Part shown: positions 50,908 through 59,934 of the stretch, piece after piece
Position numbering within the stretch: the first letter of the stretch is position 1
Layout of the letters: each line of letters starts with the position of its first letter
Assembly: GCF_024734895.1 (NCBI RefSeq)
Contig: NZ_CP091430.1
Span: forward strand, 5,722,501-5,786,500
Direction of reading: 5' to 3'
Origin: Paenibacillus spongiae
GTDB lineage: Bacteria > Bacillota > Bacilli > Paenibacillales > Paenibacillaceae
Length of the DNA: 64,000 nt
Translations under genes and position numbers: made by a program
Notes under the pieces: model-generated
Database searches by the model: none
What the model saw: only the letters and a program-made list of their open reading frames with translations
What the model was told of the DNA's origin: nothing

Positions 50908-53664
50908 TTATGCAAAATTCACTTTCAGCGTCACGATTTGCTTTGACATGACGTTCACCTTCACTGTACTGCCGTCGACGGTCAGTTCGTCCAGAAGCCT
51001 GTCGTCTAAATTAACCCGCTGCACGGATAACAGCGGACGATCGAAGCCGAGCACCCCTTCGCCATCTGTATCTTCAATATTGAATATTCGCACGACATAG
51101 CCATTCCCGTCATCCGCTTGCTTATAAGCACTTAGAATAAGTTCCTCCGATTCAAGAGTCAGGTATGACTTACGCAAAGGTAAATCCGCTTCCCTCCGAT
51201 GAGGCGTCTCCCTGTACTGCTTGCCTTGCTTGCGGTTGATGGTCTTAATTCCTGCCGAATAAAGCTGATGCTCCTTCCACAAGCCGGCACGGCTATCCTT
51301 CTTCGCCGCGAATAGGCGTATGGCATACTCAAAGTCCAGCTGTCCCAGCAGTTGACCGCCGTCACTTCCATCGCTGAGCACTTCCTTATGCGTGCTCCGG
51401 TATAACGTCAAGGCGATCGTGCGCCCGGCGTTATCCCTTACCGAAACTTCGTATAAGCCTTTGCTGTAGAGCGCAAAGCCCCTTTCCCCGTCATCCAACG
51501 CCACAATGCCATTATGGGGAACGACCTCGAAGGGCTTGCGCAAATAGTCGGATTGATCGGGAACGCGAACGTCCCGCTTTACGAAATCGAACGGCGTGCT
51601 CGTATAATAATGCTCTGCATCCAGACCTGCCGGAAACAGCAGACGCAAGCGATGGTCCCTTGCTGTATTCGTAATCGATGTGCGGCAGTAAATAACCGGA
51701 TCATCCTTCTTAAGATCGATATAAGTCGTTACCGGCACGTCAACGAGCTCGCTGCTCCGTCCGTTCTCGCCCGCTTCTATGCCCTTGGGCAGCTTCAACG
51801 TGAGCTGCACGCGGATTGTCGATTGATAGGCGCCGTCCGCTACCGTCGATATGACCGCTTGAAGTCCGGAAGACCGTACCTTCGTATTGCCGACAGGAGC
51901 GATATGGCTCCAGCCGTCCCCGATATCCCCTTCATCCTCGAACACCAGCAGCCCTTTGCAGGTATGTCCGGATCGGATATCCGTCACATCGATGGTTCCG
52001 CTCGCGCCTACTTGAACAATGATTCGCCCGTTGTTCCACGTATTCTCATCGGTCTGCATCGAGCCTGTGTGGCGAACAGGGCCAATGAGCTTCGGAGCGC
52101 TGTAGGCCAGCGGAGCAGGATGCTCAATCGTATATTTTTCCAGCGTATAGGTGGAATAGCCCATCGCCGGGATGCTGGCGGCGAATGCAATACGGTAACG
52201 ATCGACCATATCCAATCGCGGCAGCTCGCGGTAAGGCCTGAACTTATTGGCGCTGCCCGAACGGATGCTGAGCACCTGATAGGAAACTTCATTGCGGGCA
52301 TGATCGAACAGCCGGAAGGAAGTGCCGCCCATTCCCTTCAACGCTACGGCTGCGTCGGATCCCGCAGGAAGCAGAAGCTCCACTTCAATGACACCCTCGA
52401 TCCCGAAGGAGGAGCTGTTGAAGACCGTAAAGGCTTGGTTGCCGCCCAGTTCCGATTCATTCAAATGGTCGACAATAAAGCTCGTTTGCTCCTTGATCAT
52501 CTGTTCACTGATTAAGCGGGATTGATCGAAACGATAGATCATATCCTGATGAACCTGATCAATCGAGCAGCCGCAGATGGAATCATGCGGATGGTTCTGC
52601 AGCAGATGCTCCCACGCCTTATTCAGAAAACCGGCCGAATAAGGGCGGCCCTCCAGCGATGTCATGACGCCAAGCGGCTCAGCCCACTTTTCCAGGAGCG
52701 TCTCGCAACTATAATTGTGCTGTTTGAGATGAATGCGGGAGGATAATGTATTCTCCGGCACCCAGTTGTTGACGCCGTTATATGCCAGCGCTTTTTGTTC
52801 GCCTTTATACACCCGCAGCTCGCCGAGCTTACTGCGCAGCTCCTCCAGGTACTTCTCAAGGCTGGAGTGTATGAAGGTAACGTTCAAGCGGTCCGTCTCG
52901 TTCAACAGTTTGATGAGCAGAGGCAGCTGCGGTTCAATCTCCACATGATCGACGCCATCCATGCCGATCCCCACCGTCGTCGTCGTCCGCCGATTCTTGA
53001 ACGCCATATGCGCCACGGCACGGTCGATCAGCTCTTCCTTATGCGCCTCATAGGCATCGTCCCGGTCAAAGAAGGGCCAGCGGAAGGCAAAATAAAAATC
53101 GCTATAGCTGCGGTCCTCATCCAGCTTGAGACCCAATACGCGGCTGCCGTCGGCGCCTTCCCACCATATTTCGGACGGGTCGGCATCGCCGTGAAAGCCC
53201 CGGAACAAGACGGCATTATCGATGCCGAAGCCCTGCAGAATTTGCGGCATCTGGCTGTTATGGCCGAAGATATCGACGACAAACCCGGACATCATGGGCT
53301 CCACGCCCCATGAGCGCGATTGGCTCATCCCTTTCTGAATGTTGCGGATCAATGATTCCCCGCTGACGAGAAATTCATCGGGCATGACATACCACGGGCC
53401 AATATCGATACGTCCCGCTTGGATCAGCTTCTGCAGCCGCTCGCGGTTCTCCGGCCGGATTTCCAAATAATCGTCCAGTACGATCGTCTGTCCGTCCATC
53501 ATAAAATGCTTATATTCCGGATCCTTCTCCATATGATCGATCAACTCGTCGATCATGTACACGAGTCGAGCCCGAAACCCTTGAAAATCCTGATACCATT
53601 CCCGGTCCCAGTGTGTTTGCGAGACCACGTGTATCGTTTCGATGCCGTTTGTTTCTTTACTCAT
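50908..53664 (-). CDS. GH38 alpha-mannosidase, second paralogue
   Basis: 918 residues from the ATG at 53664 (GGAGGGAG 8 bases before); no signal peptide. Seen: VVSQTHWDREWYQDFQGFRA, MMDGQTIVLDDYLEIRPENR, IGPWYVMPDEFLVSGESLIR, the nucleophile Asp in GFVVDIFGHNSQMPQILQGF, LFRGFHGDADPSEIWWEGAD, GMDGVDHVEIEP and NHPHDSICGCSIDQVHQDM. Same family as the gene at 47631 but differing around the active site (VDIFGHNSQMP against PDHFGLIGQMP), so the substrates probably differ. It is first in the unit, with a strong promoter about 300 bases upstream. Confidence 0.92.
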   Translation of the reverse strand: MSKETNGIETIHVVSQTHWDREWYQDFQGFRARLVYMIDELIDHMEKDPEYKHFMMDGQTIVLDDYLEIRPENRERLQKLIQAGRIDIGPWYVMPDEFLVSGESLIRNIQKGMSQSRSWGVEPMMSGFVVDIFGHNSQMPQILQGFGIDNAVLFRGFHGDADPSEIWWEGADGSRVLGLKLDEDRSYSDFYFAFRWPFFDRDDAYEAHKEELIDRAVAHMAFKNRRTTTTVGIGMDGVDHVEIEPQLPLLIKLLNETDRLNVTFIHSSLEKYLEELRSKLGELRVYKGEQKALAYNGVNNWVPENTLSSRIHLKQHNYSCETLLEKWAEPLGVMTSLEGRPYSAGFLNKAWEHLLQNHPHDSICGCSIDQVHQDMIYRFDQSRLISEQMIKEQTSFIVDHLNESELGGNQAFTVFNSSSFGIEGVIEVELLLPAGSDAAVALKGMGGTSFRLFDHARNEVSYQVLSIRSGSANKFRPYRELPRLDMVDRYRIAFAASIPAMGYSTYTLEKYTIEHPAPLAYSAPKLIGPVRHTGSMQTDENTWNNGRIIVQVGASGTIDVTDIRSGHTCKGLLVFEDEGDIGDGWSHIAPVGNTKVRSSGLQAVISTVADGAYQSTIRVQLTLKLPKGIEAGENGRSSELVDVPVTTYIDLKKDDPVIYCRTSITNTARDHRLRLLFPAGLDAEHYYTSTPFDFVKRDVRVPDQSDYLRKPFEVVPHNGIVALDDGERGFALYSKGLYEVSVRDNAGRTIALTLYRSTHKEVLSDGSDGGQLLGQLDFEYAIRLFAAKKDSRAGLWKEHQLYSAGIKTINRKQGKQYRETPHRREADLPLRKSYLTLESEELILSAYKQADDGNGYVVRIFNIEDTDGEGVLGFDRPLLSVQRVNLDDRLLDELTVDGSTVKVNVMSKQIVTLKVNFA

Positions 53665-53968
53665 AACCGATTCTCCCTCCAATAATCCACCGTATTTGCA
53701 CAGACAACTGCTTCAAGACCAGGGAAGCAGCCGAAGCCCTCCACCCTCCGCGTGAACTGTGAAAGACAGACTCTCGTCCCCTTCACGGCGGTAATCGAAA
53801 CCGGTAAGGGACCGGTAATAAAGATGCCCTGCAAATGGTTCTGCCAAGGACAAGCCAATACCTTTTTACCCGTCATTCAAAACAATAGAACATTTATGCT
53901 ATAGATCCTGCAAAAATGAAATAATATGCCCACACTTCCTAATTAAACAATACAGGTGATTTAAGGTT

Positions 53969-53997
53969 AGCTTACACACTCCACCTTAACCTGTCAA
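53969..53997 (-). promoter_or_regulatory. Promoter and possible operator of the GH38 unit
   Basis: On the minus strand TTGACA (53992-53997), a 17-base spacer and TAAGCT (53969-53974). An inverted repeat AGGTTA/TAACCT (53964-53969 and 53987-53992) overlaps both boxes and could be a repressor site. The rest of 53665-54090 shows no gene; it is a long, AT-rich 5' leader. Confidence 0.6.
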
Positions 53998-54090
53998 TAT
54001 AATAATACAATATGACATATTATTAAAACGATGAATTTCCAGCCGCCTTATGTCTTATCGACAATATACATTTTCCGGTTGAAAGCAAGA

Positions 54091-54147
54091 AAAGCCTGGA
54101 AGCTTGCGGCTATCAGATAATGATCCGATAGCTGCAGGTTTCCAGGC
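54091..54147 (-). terminator. Terminator of the KdpD-like gene
   Basis: A long imperfect hairpin: GCCTGGAA with TTTCCAGGC at the base and GGCTATC with GATAGC inside, then CTTTTCTT on the minus strand, 45 bases past the stop at 54192. Confidence 0.75.
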
Positions 54148-54191
54148 CGTGTCATTCGTTTGTTCATCCATTTGTTCGTTGCTTGCTTGCT

Positions 54192-56516
54192 TCAACGATC
54201 CTCGCTCACGACAAGCAAATCGATATGTCTGGCGCTGCGCAGCAGACGGCGCGCAACGTCATCATGCCGCATTCGCAGCAGCAGTCTCCTGCTGCGGCTA
54301 TGATTGCCGCTCTGACCAACGATCACTTGCGTGGTTTTCAAGCTTCTCGAATGCGCCAGCAGCGTGTCCGCCACGCCCTTTCCTTCCGAAGCCGCAATCA
54401 CTTCAAACCGGCCGCCAAGCCGCTCTGTCAGTGTGCGAAGCGCTTCCAGGTTCTTCGCCTTCAATCCGTTCGGATCTGGAGCTCCATCGTCGGAATGGAC
54501 GACATGCCAGGCCGCCTTAAGCCGGTGCGCGATCCGAAACCCGCGCCGTACGAGTCTTAATGCCAGATCACTGGCCGATACGCAGACGAAGATCACCTCT
54601 TGACGGCGCAGCGGTCCCCGAAGGGCGCTCTTGCGGTCCCATGCCTCGAGACGTTCGTCCACATTGTCTGCGATTTCCCGCAAAGCCAGCTCACGCAGTG
54701 CAATCAGGTTGCCGATTTTGAAAAAAGCGCCGAGCGCCTGCTCTACCTTCTCCTTGCCGTAGATCTTTCCCTGCCGCATTCGCTGCTGAAGCATTTGCGG
54801 CGTGACATCGATCAGCTCCACCTCTTCGGCCTGCTGCAGAACCCAGTCGGGTACCGTCTCCCGCACGCGTACGCCTGTAAGCTGCTGTACGGCATCGTTC
54901 AAACTTTCCAAATGCTGCACGTTAACCGTTGTCATCACCGTAATGCCTGCATCGAGGAGACGAAAGACATCCTCGTATCGCTTCTTGTTCTTGCTTCCAG
55001 GCACATTCGTATGAGCCAGCTCATCGACAAGAACTACCTCCGGATTACGGGCGATGATGGCATCGGTATCCATTTCCTCCAGCATCGCGCCCCGGTATTC
55101 CGTTTGAAGACGTGGAATAACAGGCAGATTGCCGAGCTGCTGTGCCGTTTCGAGACGGCCGTGCGTTTCGAGCAAGCCGACGACGGCATCGATCCCTTTG
55201 CCGAGCAGCGTATTGCCTTCCTTCAGCATGCGATAGGTCTTGCCGACACCTGGAGCAGCTCCGATATAGATGCGAAGCCGCCCGCGGCGTATCGCCGCAA
55301 TCTGCTCCTCCACCTCTTCCTCGCTCAATCTCCGGTATCCGGACCTGGCGCTTCGGACTTCGCGCCTCGCCGGCATAATCCGTTCCCCCTCATACTCGGC
55401 CCGATCCGCGATATAGAACAAATCGATGTGCTCATTGCCGCGGAGCAGCCTTTGGGTAACAGAACCGTACAGCAGTTCCTCCCAGCGGTTCTGCTTGGAA
55501 TGTCCAAGAATGATGCGCGTTACCCCTTTCTGGAGAGCGTAGCGCAGCAAATCCGCCGGAAGCCGCCTTCTCGACCGCAGCGGAAGCTCTTCATGATCCG
55601 CCCCCAGCTTGTTTGCCAGCTTCATTAATGATTTCCGGAATGCCGATTGAAGCTTCGTTAACGTTTTGCCCGGCTTCACGAAGGTTACCGTCAGTAGATC
55701 GCCGTTCAGCCGTTTGGCAATCTGCTGCCCTCTTCGAAGGTGGATCGAACCGTTCCAATGATATTGCGTCAAGACCAAAATCCGCTCCGATGCTCCGGAT
55801 GGTCCGATCAAGCCCATCCGTTCACGATGCTTCTCAAGCGAATCGTTCACATCCTCGGCGACCAGTCGCAGCGTCAGCTCGCGCAGCACGCCAAGATTAC
55901 CGCGCGCGAACAAGGCACGATCGCTGCCATTCCCGATCACCCCATCCTCCAGCCGCTGCAGCATGGTCTCCGGCGGCACATCGACGAGCTGCACCTCGTC
56001 CGCAAGCTCCAGCGTATCAGCAGGCAGGACCTCCTCCGCAACAATGCCCGTGAGCCTTTGCGCCAATATATTCACGCCTTCGAGCTCGTATACGTTGACC
56101 GTCGCCATAACGCCGATTCCATTGTTCAATAGATGCTTGATGTCGTCGAGACGGGTTGGAAACCGGGCTCCCGGGCGATTGCGGTGAGCAAGCCCGTCGA
56201 CAAGAACAAGCTCGGGATTGCGCTCCAGAAGAGCATCCAAATTGAGATCCTTCTGCACCGTTCCGTCCTTCTCCCAACGAATGCTGGCTACCCGCTCCAA
56301 ATCAGCCAGCTGGGCGGTCGTCTCCGGCCGGCTGAGTGTCGATACCGCGCATAGGACGACATCGATCCCCTGCTGCTTCAAGCTCTGCCCTTCTCCCAGC
56401 ATGCGATAGGTCTTGCCCGTACCGGTCATCGCTCCAATCCAGATTTTAAACCGCCCCCGATGCAGCCGCGATACCGACAACAGCAATTCCTCGGGCGTTT
56501 TTCGCCGATATTGCAA
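54192..56516 (-). CDS. Sensor-only KdpD paralogue, tandemly duplicated
   Basis: 774 residues built of two KdpD N-terminal modules in a row, each a P-loop KdpD domain plus a universal-stress-like domain. Copy 1 (about 1-375) has GAMTGTGKTYRML (28-40); copy 2 (about 400-774) has GAAPGVGKTYRML (419-431). Copy 2 keeps the KdpD signature DELAHTNVPG (498-507); in copy 1 it has drifted to DGLAHRNRPG (107-116). The membrane segments and histidine kinase of full KdpD are absent, so it cannot phosphorylate KdpE itself. Short KdpD proteins of one such module are known next to kdpABC; a fused double module is not familiar. It is on the kdp strand, 3.4 kb downstream of kdpC. Confidence 0.88.
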   Translation of the reverse strand: MQYRRKTPEELLLSVSRLHRGRFKIWIGAMTGTGKTYRMLGEGQSLKQQGIDVVLCAVSTLSRPETTAQLADLERVASIRWEKDGTVQKDLNLDALLERNPELVLVDGLAHRNRPGARFPTRLDDIKHLLNNGIGVMATVNVYELEGVNILAQRLTGIVAEEVLPADTLELADEVQLVDVPPETMLQRLEDGVIGNGSDRALFARGNLGVLRELTLRLVAEDVNDSLEKHRERMGLIGPSGASERILVLTQYHWNGSIHLRRGQQIAKRLNGDLLTVTFVKPGKTLTKLQSAFRKSLMKLANKLGADHEELPLRSRRRLPADLLRYALQKGVTRIILGHSKQNRWEELLYGSVTQRLLRGNEHIDLFYIADRAEYEGERIMPARREVRSARSGYRRLSEEEVEEQIAAIRRGRLRIYIGAAPGVGKTYRMLKEGNTLLGKGIDAVVGLLETHGRLETAQQLGNLPVIPRLQTEYRGAMLEEMDTDAIIARNPEVVLVDELAHTNVPGSKNKKRYEDVFRLLDAGITVMTTVNVQHLESLNDAVQQLTGVRVRETVPDWVLQQAEEVELIDVTPQMLQQRMRQGKIYGKEKVEQALGAFFKIGNLIALRELALREIADNVDERLEAWDRKSALRGPLRRQEVIFVCVSASDLALRLVRRGFRIAHRLKAAWHVVHSDDGAPDPNGLKAKNLEALRTLTERLGGRFEVIAASEGKGVADTLLAHSRSLKTTQVIVGQSGNHSRSRRLLLRMRHDDVARRLLRSARHIDLLVVSEDR

Positions 56517-56586
56517 TTCAATCCCCCTCCCCCAAAGCTGTAGTTAATAGGATACTCTCCGTTCACGAAGTATAGGTTTCTCGTTC

Positions 56587-56962
56587 TTATGGACACTATC
56601 CCCCTGGATCAGTTCACTTTCACTCAGGTCTCGCATTCTTATCGGTACTATCCCCTTGGGTCAGTTCACTATCACTCAGGTCTCACATTCCTGTGGACAC
56701 TATCCCCTTGGATCAGTCCACTTTCACTAAGGTCTCGCATTCTTATCGGCACTATCCCCTTGGGTCAGTTCACTTTCATTCAGGTCTCGCGTTCTTATGG
56801 ACACTATCCCCTTGGATCAGTCCACTTTCACTCAGGTCTCGCATTCTTATGGACACTATCCCCTTGGATCAGTCCACTTTCACTCAGGTCTCACATTCTT
56901 ATGGGCACTATCCCCTTTGATCAGTCCACTTTCACTCAGGTCTCGCACTCTTATGGACACTA
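56587..56962. repeat. 52-bp tandem repeat, seven copies
   Basis: Units begin TTAT at 56587, 56639, 56691, 56743, 56795, 56847 and 56899, with a partial eighth at 56951. The core reads GGACACTATCCCCTTGGATC then AGTCCACTTTCACTCAGGTC, with a few changes per copy. There are no unique spacers, so it is not CRISPR. The period is not a multiple of three, and the open frames through it are accidental. On the minus strand each unit contains CTGATCCAAGGGGATAGTG, related to the repeats at 59.5-59.9 kb. Confidence 0.92.
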
Positions 56963-57052
56963 ATTCAAACTAGAATGTTGACGCGTTCAGTTCCGTGTTC
57001 TAGCCCACATACCTTCATCGCAAGTGGACATAGCGGTTCAACCCCCTAATAT

Positions 57053-58377
57053 TGGACACTAACCACGCTCATACTACCGAAATTACATCATAGCGCAATT
57101 TCTTTCGGTTTTAGTGCTCCGGAGGTAACCAAACGTAAGTATTCTTTGGGAGGCCAGTCTTTAAGACTGCCGTGAATACGATCATTGTTGTAATAACGAA
57201 TGAATCGATCGACCTCAGCAAAAGCTTCTTCGTAACGTTCAAAGCAATTGCGGAGGTAACATTCCCTCTCCAAAATGCTGTGGAACGATTCAATATACGC
57301 GTTCTTATTTGGCGTTTGGTTCGGGATACGCTCATGCTCAACGCCTGCCTGCTCACAAAAGGCATAGAAGGCTTTGCTAATGAACTGAGGCCCATTGTCC
57401 GTCCGAATCACCAGCTTGTCAGCTTGCTCATGTATGTTGCGTTTCAGTAAGGCTTTTTGTACCGTCCTTATGACATCACTTGTGCTGCATGTTTTACCCC
57501 GATGGTACGCCACAATGGCACGGTCGAACACATCGATGATGCTTGCAAGGTAGAAGTGTCGGCGCACTCCGGCGATATACCCGTACTTAATATCCAACTG
57601 CCACAGTTGGTTTGGTCCTGTAACGGTCCGGTTATTCGCGATCTTTTTGGGTACGGAATGGCTTGTTTCTCGCTGTGGAGCAAGTAGGTGAAGTTCCTTG
57701 CAAAGCCGGTACACTTTCTTCTTGTTGATGACCAACCGGTATCTCCGACGCAACAAGACGGTCATTTTCCGGTAGCCAAAAGATGCGTTGGGCCCTTGAA
57801 ACAGACGTCGTAAATACGTCTTTATCCGAATATCGCTGACAACTTTTCCTGTTTTATCGTACGAATAGCCCGGAATCGAACGTCCCGTACTTACAGGCTT
57901 CCGCCTTTCAGGATGCCGCAAGTGGTAGTAATACGTGGAGCGAGGCACATCACAGATTCGTAGCACCGTCCGAACGGGATGACCTCGTTCAATCCATGCT
58001 AGCGCTGTCTCCAGTCGGGGTGCTTTTTTTACCAGCTCTCTTAATATGCTGAGCTCTAATTCCTTCTCACCCAGCTGCTTGATCGCTTGGTCATATCGTT
58101 GCTGGAGCTCCTCCAGTTCGGCTGCATCTTGCTTTAGTTTTTCTGCATCGTCACGTTTCTTTGCCATCAGTTCGTCCACCTCATCCTGGTATTGCCGGAC
58201 CCAGTTACTAAGCGTTTTTGGGGACATTCCGTGTTGACGTGCTACCACTTCTGTTCGATAACCGGATAACACTTCAACCACTAACTCCTTCTTCACTTGA
58301 ACGGGGCACCGAAACCGTCTCTTCATGAACCTTCACCTGCTTATCTATTAGTGTATCTGAAGTGGGTGAAGTGTCCA
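57053..58377 (-). mobile_element. IS3-family insertion sequence
   Basis: About 1,325 bp with TG...CA ends: TGGACACTAACCAC on the left and the complement of TGGACACTTCACCCAC on the right. A further inverted CCCCCTAAT lies just outside each end (57042-57050 and about 58383-58391), so the true ends could be there. No clear target duplication was seen. The element carries one intact transposase and sits between two repeat arrays downstream of kdpC. Confidence 0.85.
57088..58326 (-). CDS. IS3-family transposase, single reading frame
   Basis: 412 residues. The N-terminal HTH (KRRFRCPVQVKKELVVEVLS, ARQHGMSPKTLSNWVRQYQD) and a coiled coil (about 45-95; ELEELQQRYDQAIKQLGEKE) correspond to OrfA. HTH_21 (RLETALAWIERGHPVRTVLR) and the integrase core correspond to OrfB, with the DDE residues in WQLDIKYGYI, IRTDNGPQF and NAYIESFHSILERE. 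Most IS3 elements split these in two frames joined by a -1 frameshift; here they are fused in one frame. It looks intact and possibly active. Confidence 0.92.
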   Translation of the reverse strand: MKRRFRCPVQVKKELVVEVLSGYRTEVVARQHGMSPKTLSNWVRQYQDEVDELMAKKRDDAEKLKQDAAELEELQQRYDQAIKQLGEKELELSILRELVKKAPRLETALAWIERGHPVRTVLRICDVPRSTYYYHLRHPERRKPVSTGRSIPGYSYDKTGKVVSDIRIKTYLRRLFQGPNASFGYRKMTVLLRRRYRLVINKKKVYRLCKELHLLAPQRETSHSVPKKIANNRTVTGPNQLWQLDIKYGYIAGVRRHFYLASIIDVFDRAIVAYHRGKTCSTSDVIRTVQKALLKRNIHEQADKLVIRTDNGPQFISKAFYAFCEQAGVEHERIPNQTPNKNAYIESFHSILERECYLRNCFERYEEAFAEVDRFIRYYNNDRIHGSLKDWPPKEYLRLVTSGALKPKEIAL

Positions 58378-58399
58378 AGTGGATTAGGGGGCTATATAG

Positions 58400-59222
58400 A
58401 TAGCATCCGTTATTTGTGACAAACCCCTAATATTGACGCACCGTTCGGACATCAGATCCGCTATTGGCACCAAGTCACCACATTTCCTCCGATATTCGCA
58501 TGAATAACGGCTCTGGTGTCCGCTACCTCCCCAATTCGGCTCGATATTCAACATTAGCGTACCTGATGTCCGTTCCAAGTCCAGCCCACTTACCCCTGCA
58601 TTGCACAGACATAGAATCCGTTATTTGTGACAAACCCCTAATATTGACGTACCGTTCGGACATCAGATCCGCTATTGGCACCAAGTCACCACATCTCCTC
58701 CGATATTCGCAAGAATAACGGCTCTGGTGTCCGCTACCTCCCCAATTCGGCTCGATATTCAACATTAGCGCACCTGATGTCCGATCCAAGTTCAGCCCAC
58801 TTACCCCTGCATTGCACAGACATAGAATCCGTTATTAATGACAAACCCCTAATATTGACGTACCGTTCGGACATCAGATCCGCTATTGGCACCAAGTCAC
58901 CACATTTCCTCCGATATTCGCATGAATAACGGCTCTGGTGTCCGCTACCTCCCCAATTCGGCTCGATATTCAACATTAGCGTACCTGATGTCCGTTCCAA
59001 GTTCAGTCCACTTACCCCTGCATTGCACAGACATAGAATCCGTTATTTGTGACAAACCCCTAATATTGACGCACCGTTCGGACATCAGATCCGCTATTGG
59101 CACCAAGTCACCACATTTCCTCCGATATTCGCATGAATAACGGCTCTGGTGTCCGCTACCTCCCCAATTCGGTTCGATATTCAACATTAGCGCACCTGAT
59201 GTCCGATCCAAGTCCAGCCCCG
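58400..59222. repeat. 211-bp tandem repeat, 3.9 copies
   Basis: Units start at 58400, 58611, 58822 and 59033 (ATAGAATCCGTTATT; the first copy has ATAGCATCC). The last stops after about 190 bases. Copies differ at only a handful of sites. Inside each unit CGGACATCAG and CTGATGTCCG are inverted, and GATATTC-type modules recur, so each unit can fold. The unit also holds CCCCTAATATTG, the same string as the left flank of the IS. Period 211 shifts the frame each time, so the 84-88 residue frames are not genes. Confidence 0.93.
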
Positions 59223-59249
59223 CCCCTTCTCGATTACAGCGCGGAATTA

Positions 59250-59435
59250 CTGCATTTTGTGCAACAATTGCATCAGTATCGCTCTAAGAACAAGTAAATA
59301 TTGCACTTTTTGCAACAATAAACAGAGAATCACCCTCATAGCCGGCCTTTGAATCCGAATTGTTGCATTTTATACAGCTTCAGCCGTACCTTCCCAACTC
59401 CAACGCAGAAATATTGCACTTTTTGCAACAATAGC
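59250..59435. repeat. Palindromic TTGCA...TGCAA repeats, four copies
   Basis: Imperfect palindromes occur at about 59251 (TGCATTTTGTGCA), 59301 (TTGCACTTTTTGCAA), 59361 (TGTTGCATTTTA) and 59413 (ATTGCACTTTTTGCAACAAT), spaced 50-60 bases apart. The second and fourth are nearly identical. No gene is present. Confidence 0.7.
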
Positions 59436-59535
59436 GTACCCGCCCGATGACTATTTCATTGCTAATCCCATGAATTCCTGGCATCAATAGCGATAGTAGA
59501 TCGTCGACCGAACCTCGTCTCCTTCAACACCCTTC

Positions 59536-59870
59536 CTGAACGAAAGAGATGGTGGTGATAAGCTGCTGGACGAGGCCTCACCTCACCGACACCTACTGAA
59601 CCACAGGGATAGTGACCAAAAAAGTTTTTTGCTGAGATTCAGCCTCCTTCGTCCTCTGAGCCATCGGGATGGTGCACATAACATAGCCACAGACCCAGCC
59701 TCTCCTGCACCACCGAAACGCTCCTGAACCACAGAGATAATGACCCTATAGATTTCATCCTATGATCATCGCCATTCCATTCCTGAGCCAACGGGATAGT
59801 GGAGATAAGCTGCTATACGAGGTTTTTCCTACACTATCCTCCTTCCGAACCACTTGATACCGGACAAAAG
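59536..59870. repeat. Degenerate ~60-bp repeat, six copies
   Basis: The core CTGAACCACAGGGATAGTG recurs at 59536, 59596, 59656, 59724, 59783 and 59845 with several differences each. Some copies go on to GATAAGCTGCT and ACGAGG. Its core matches the minus strand of the 52-bp repeat at 16 of 19 positions. The stretch 59436-59934 has no gene. Confidence 0.75.
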
Positions 59871-59934
59871 AATCCTAGGGATGGCGAGCACGAGGTTCCA
59901 ATCAGCCCACCATCCCATAGCGTGAAATCTCATC

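Noticed and set aside
56587-56962. CRISPR array
   Set aside because: Repeat units are contiguous with no unique spacers, and no cas genes are in the window.
56589-56963. Open frames of 124 and 75 codons in the 52-bp array
   Set aside because: The period of 52 is not a multiple of three. The frames exist only because no unit contains a stop in that phase; there is no SD.
58523-59211. Three 88-codon frames and three 84-codon frames at 211-base steps
   Set aside because: They repeat because the DNA repeats. 211 is not divisible by three, so no continuous protein exists, and there is no SD.
59250-59435. Integron attC-like sites
   Set aside because: The palindromes lack the paired R-L box structure of attC and no integrase or cassette gene is present.
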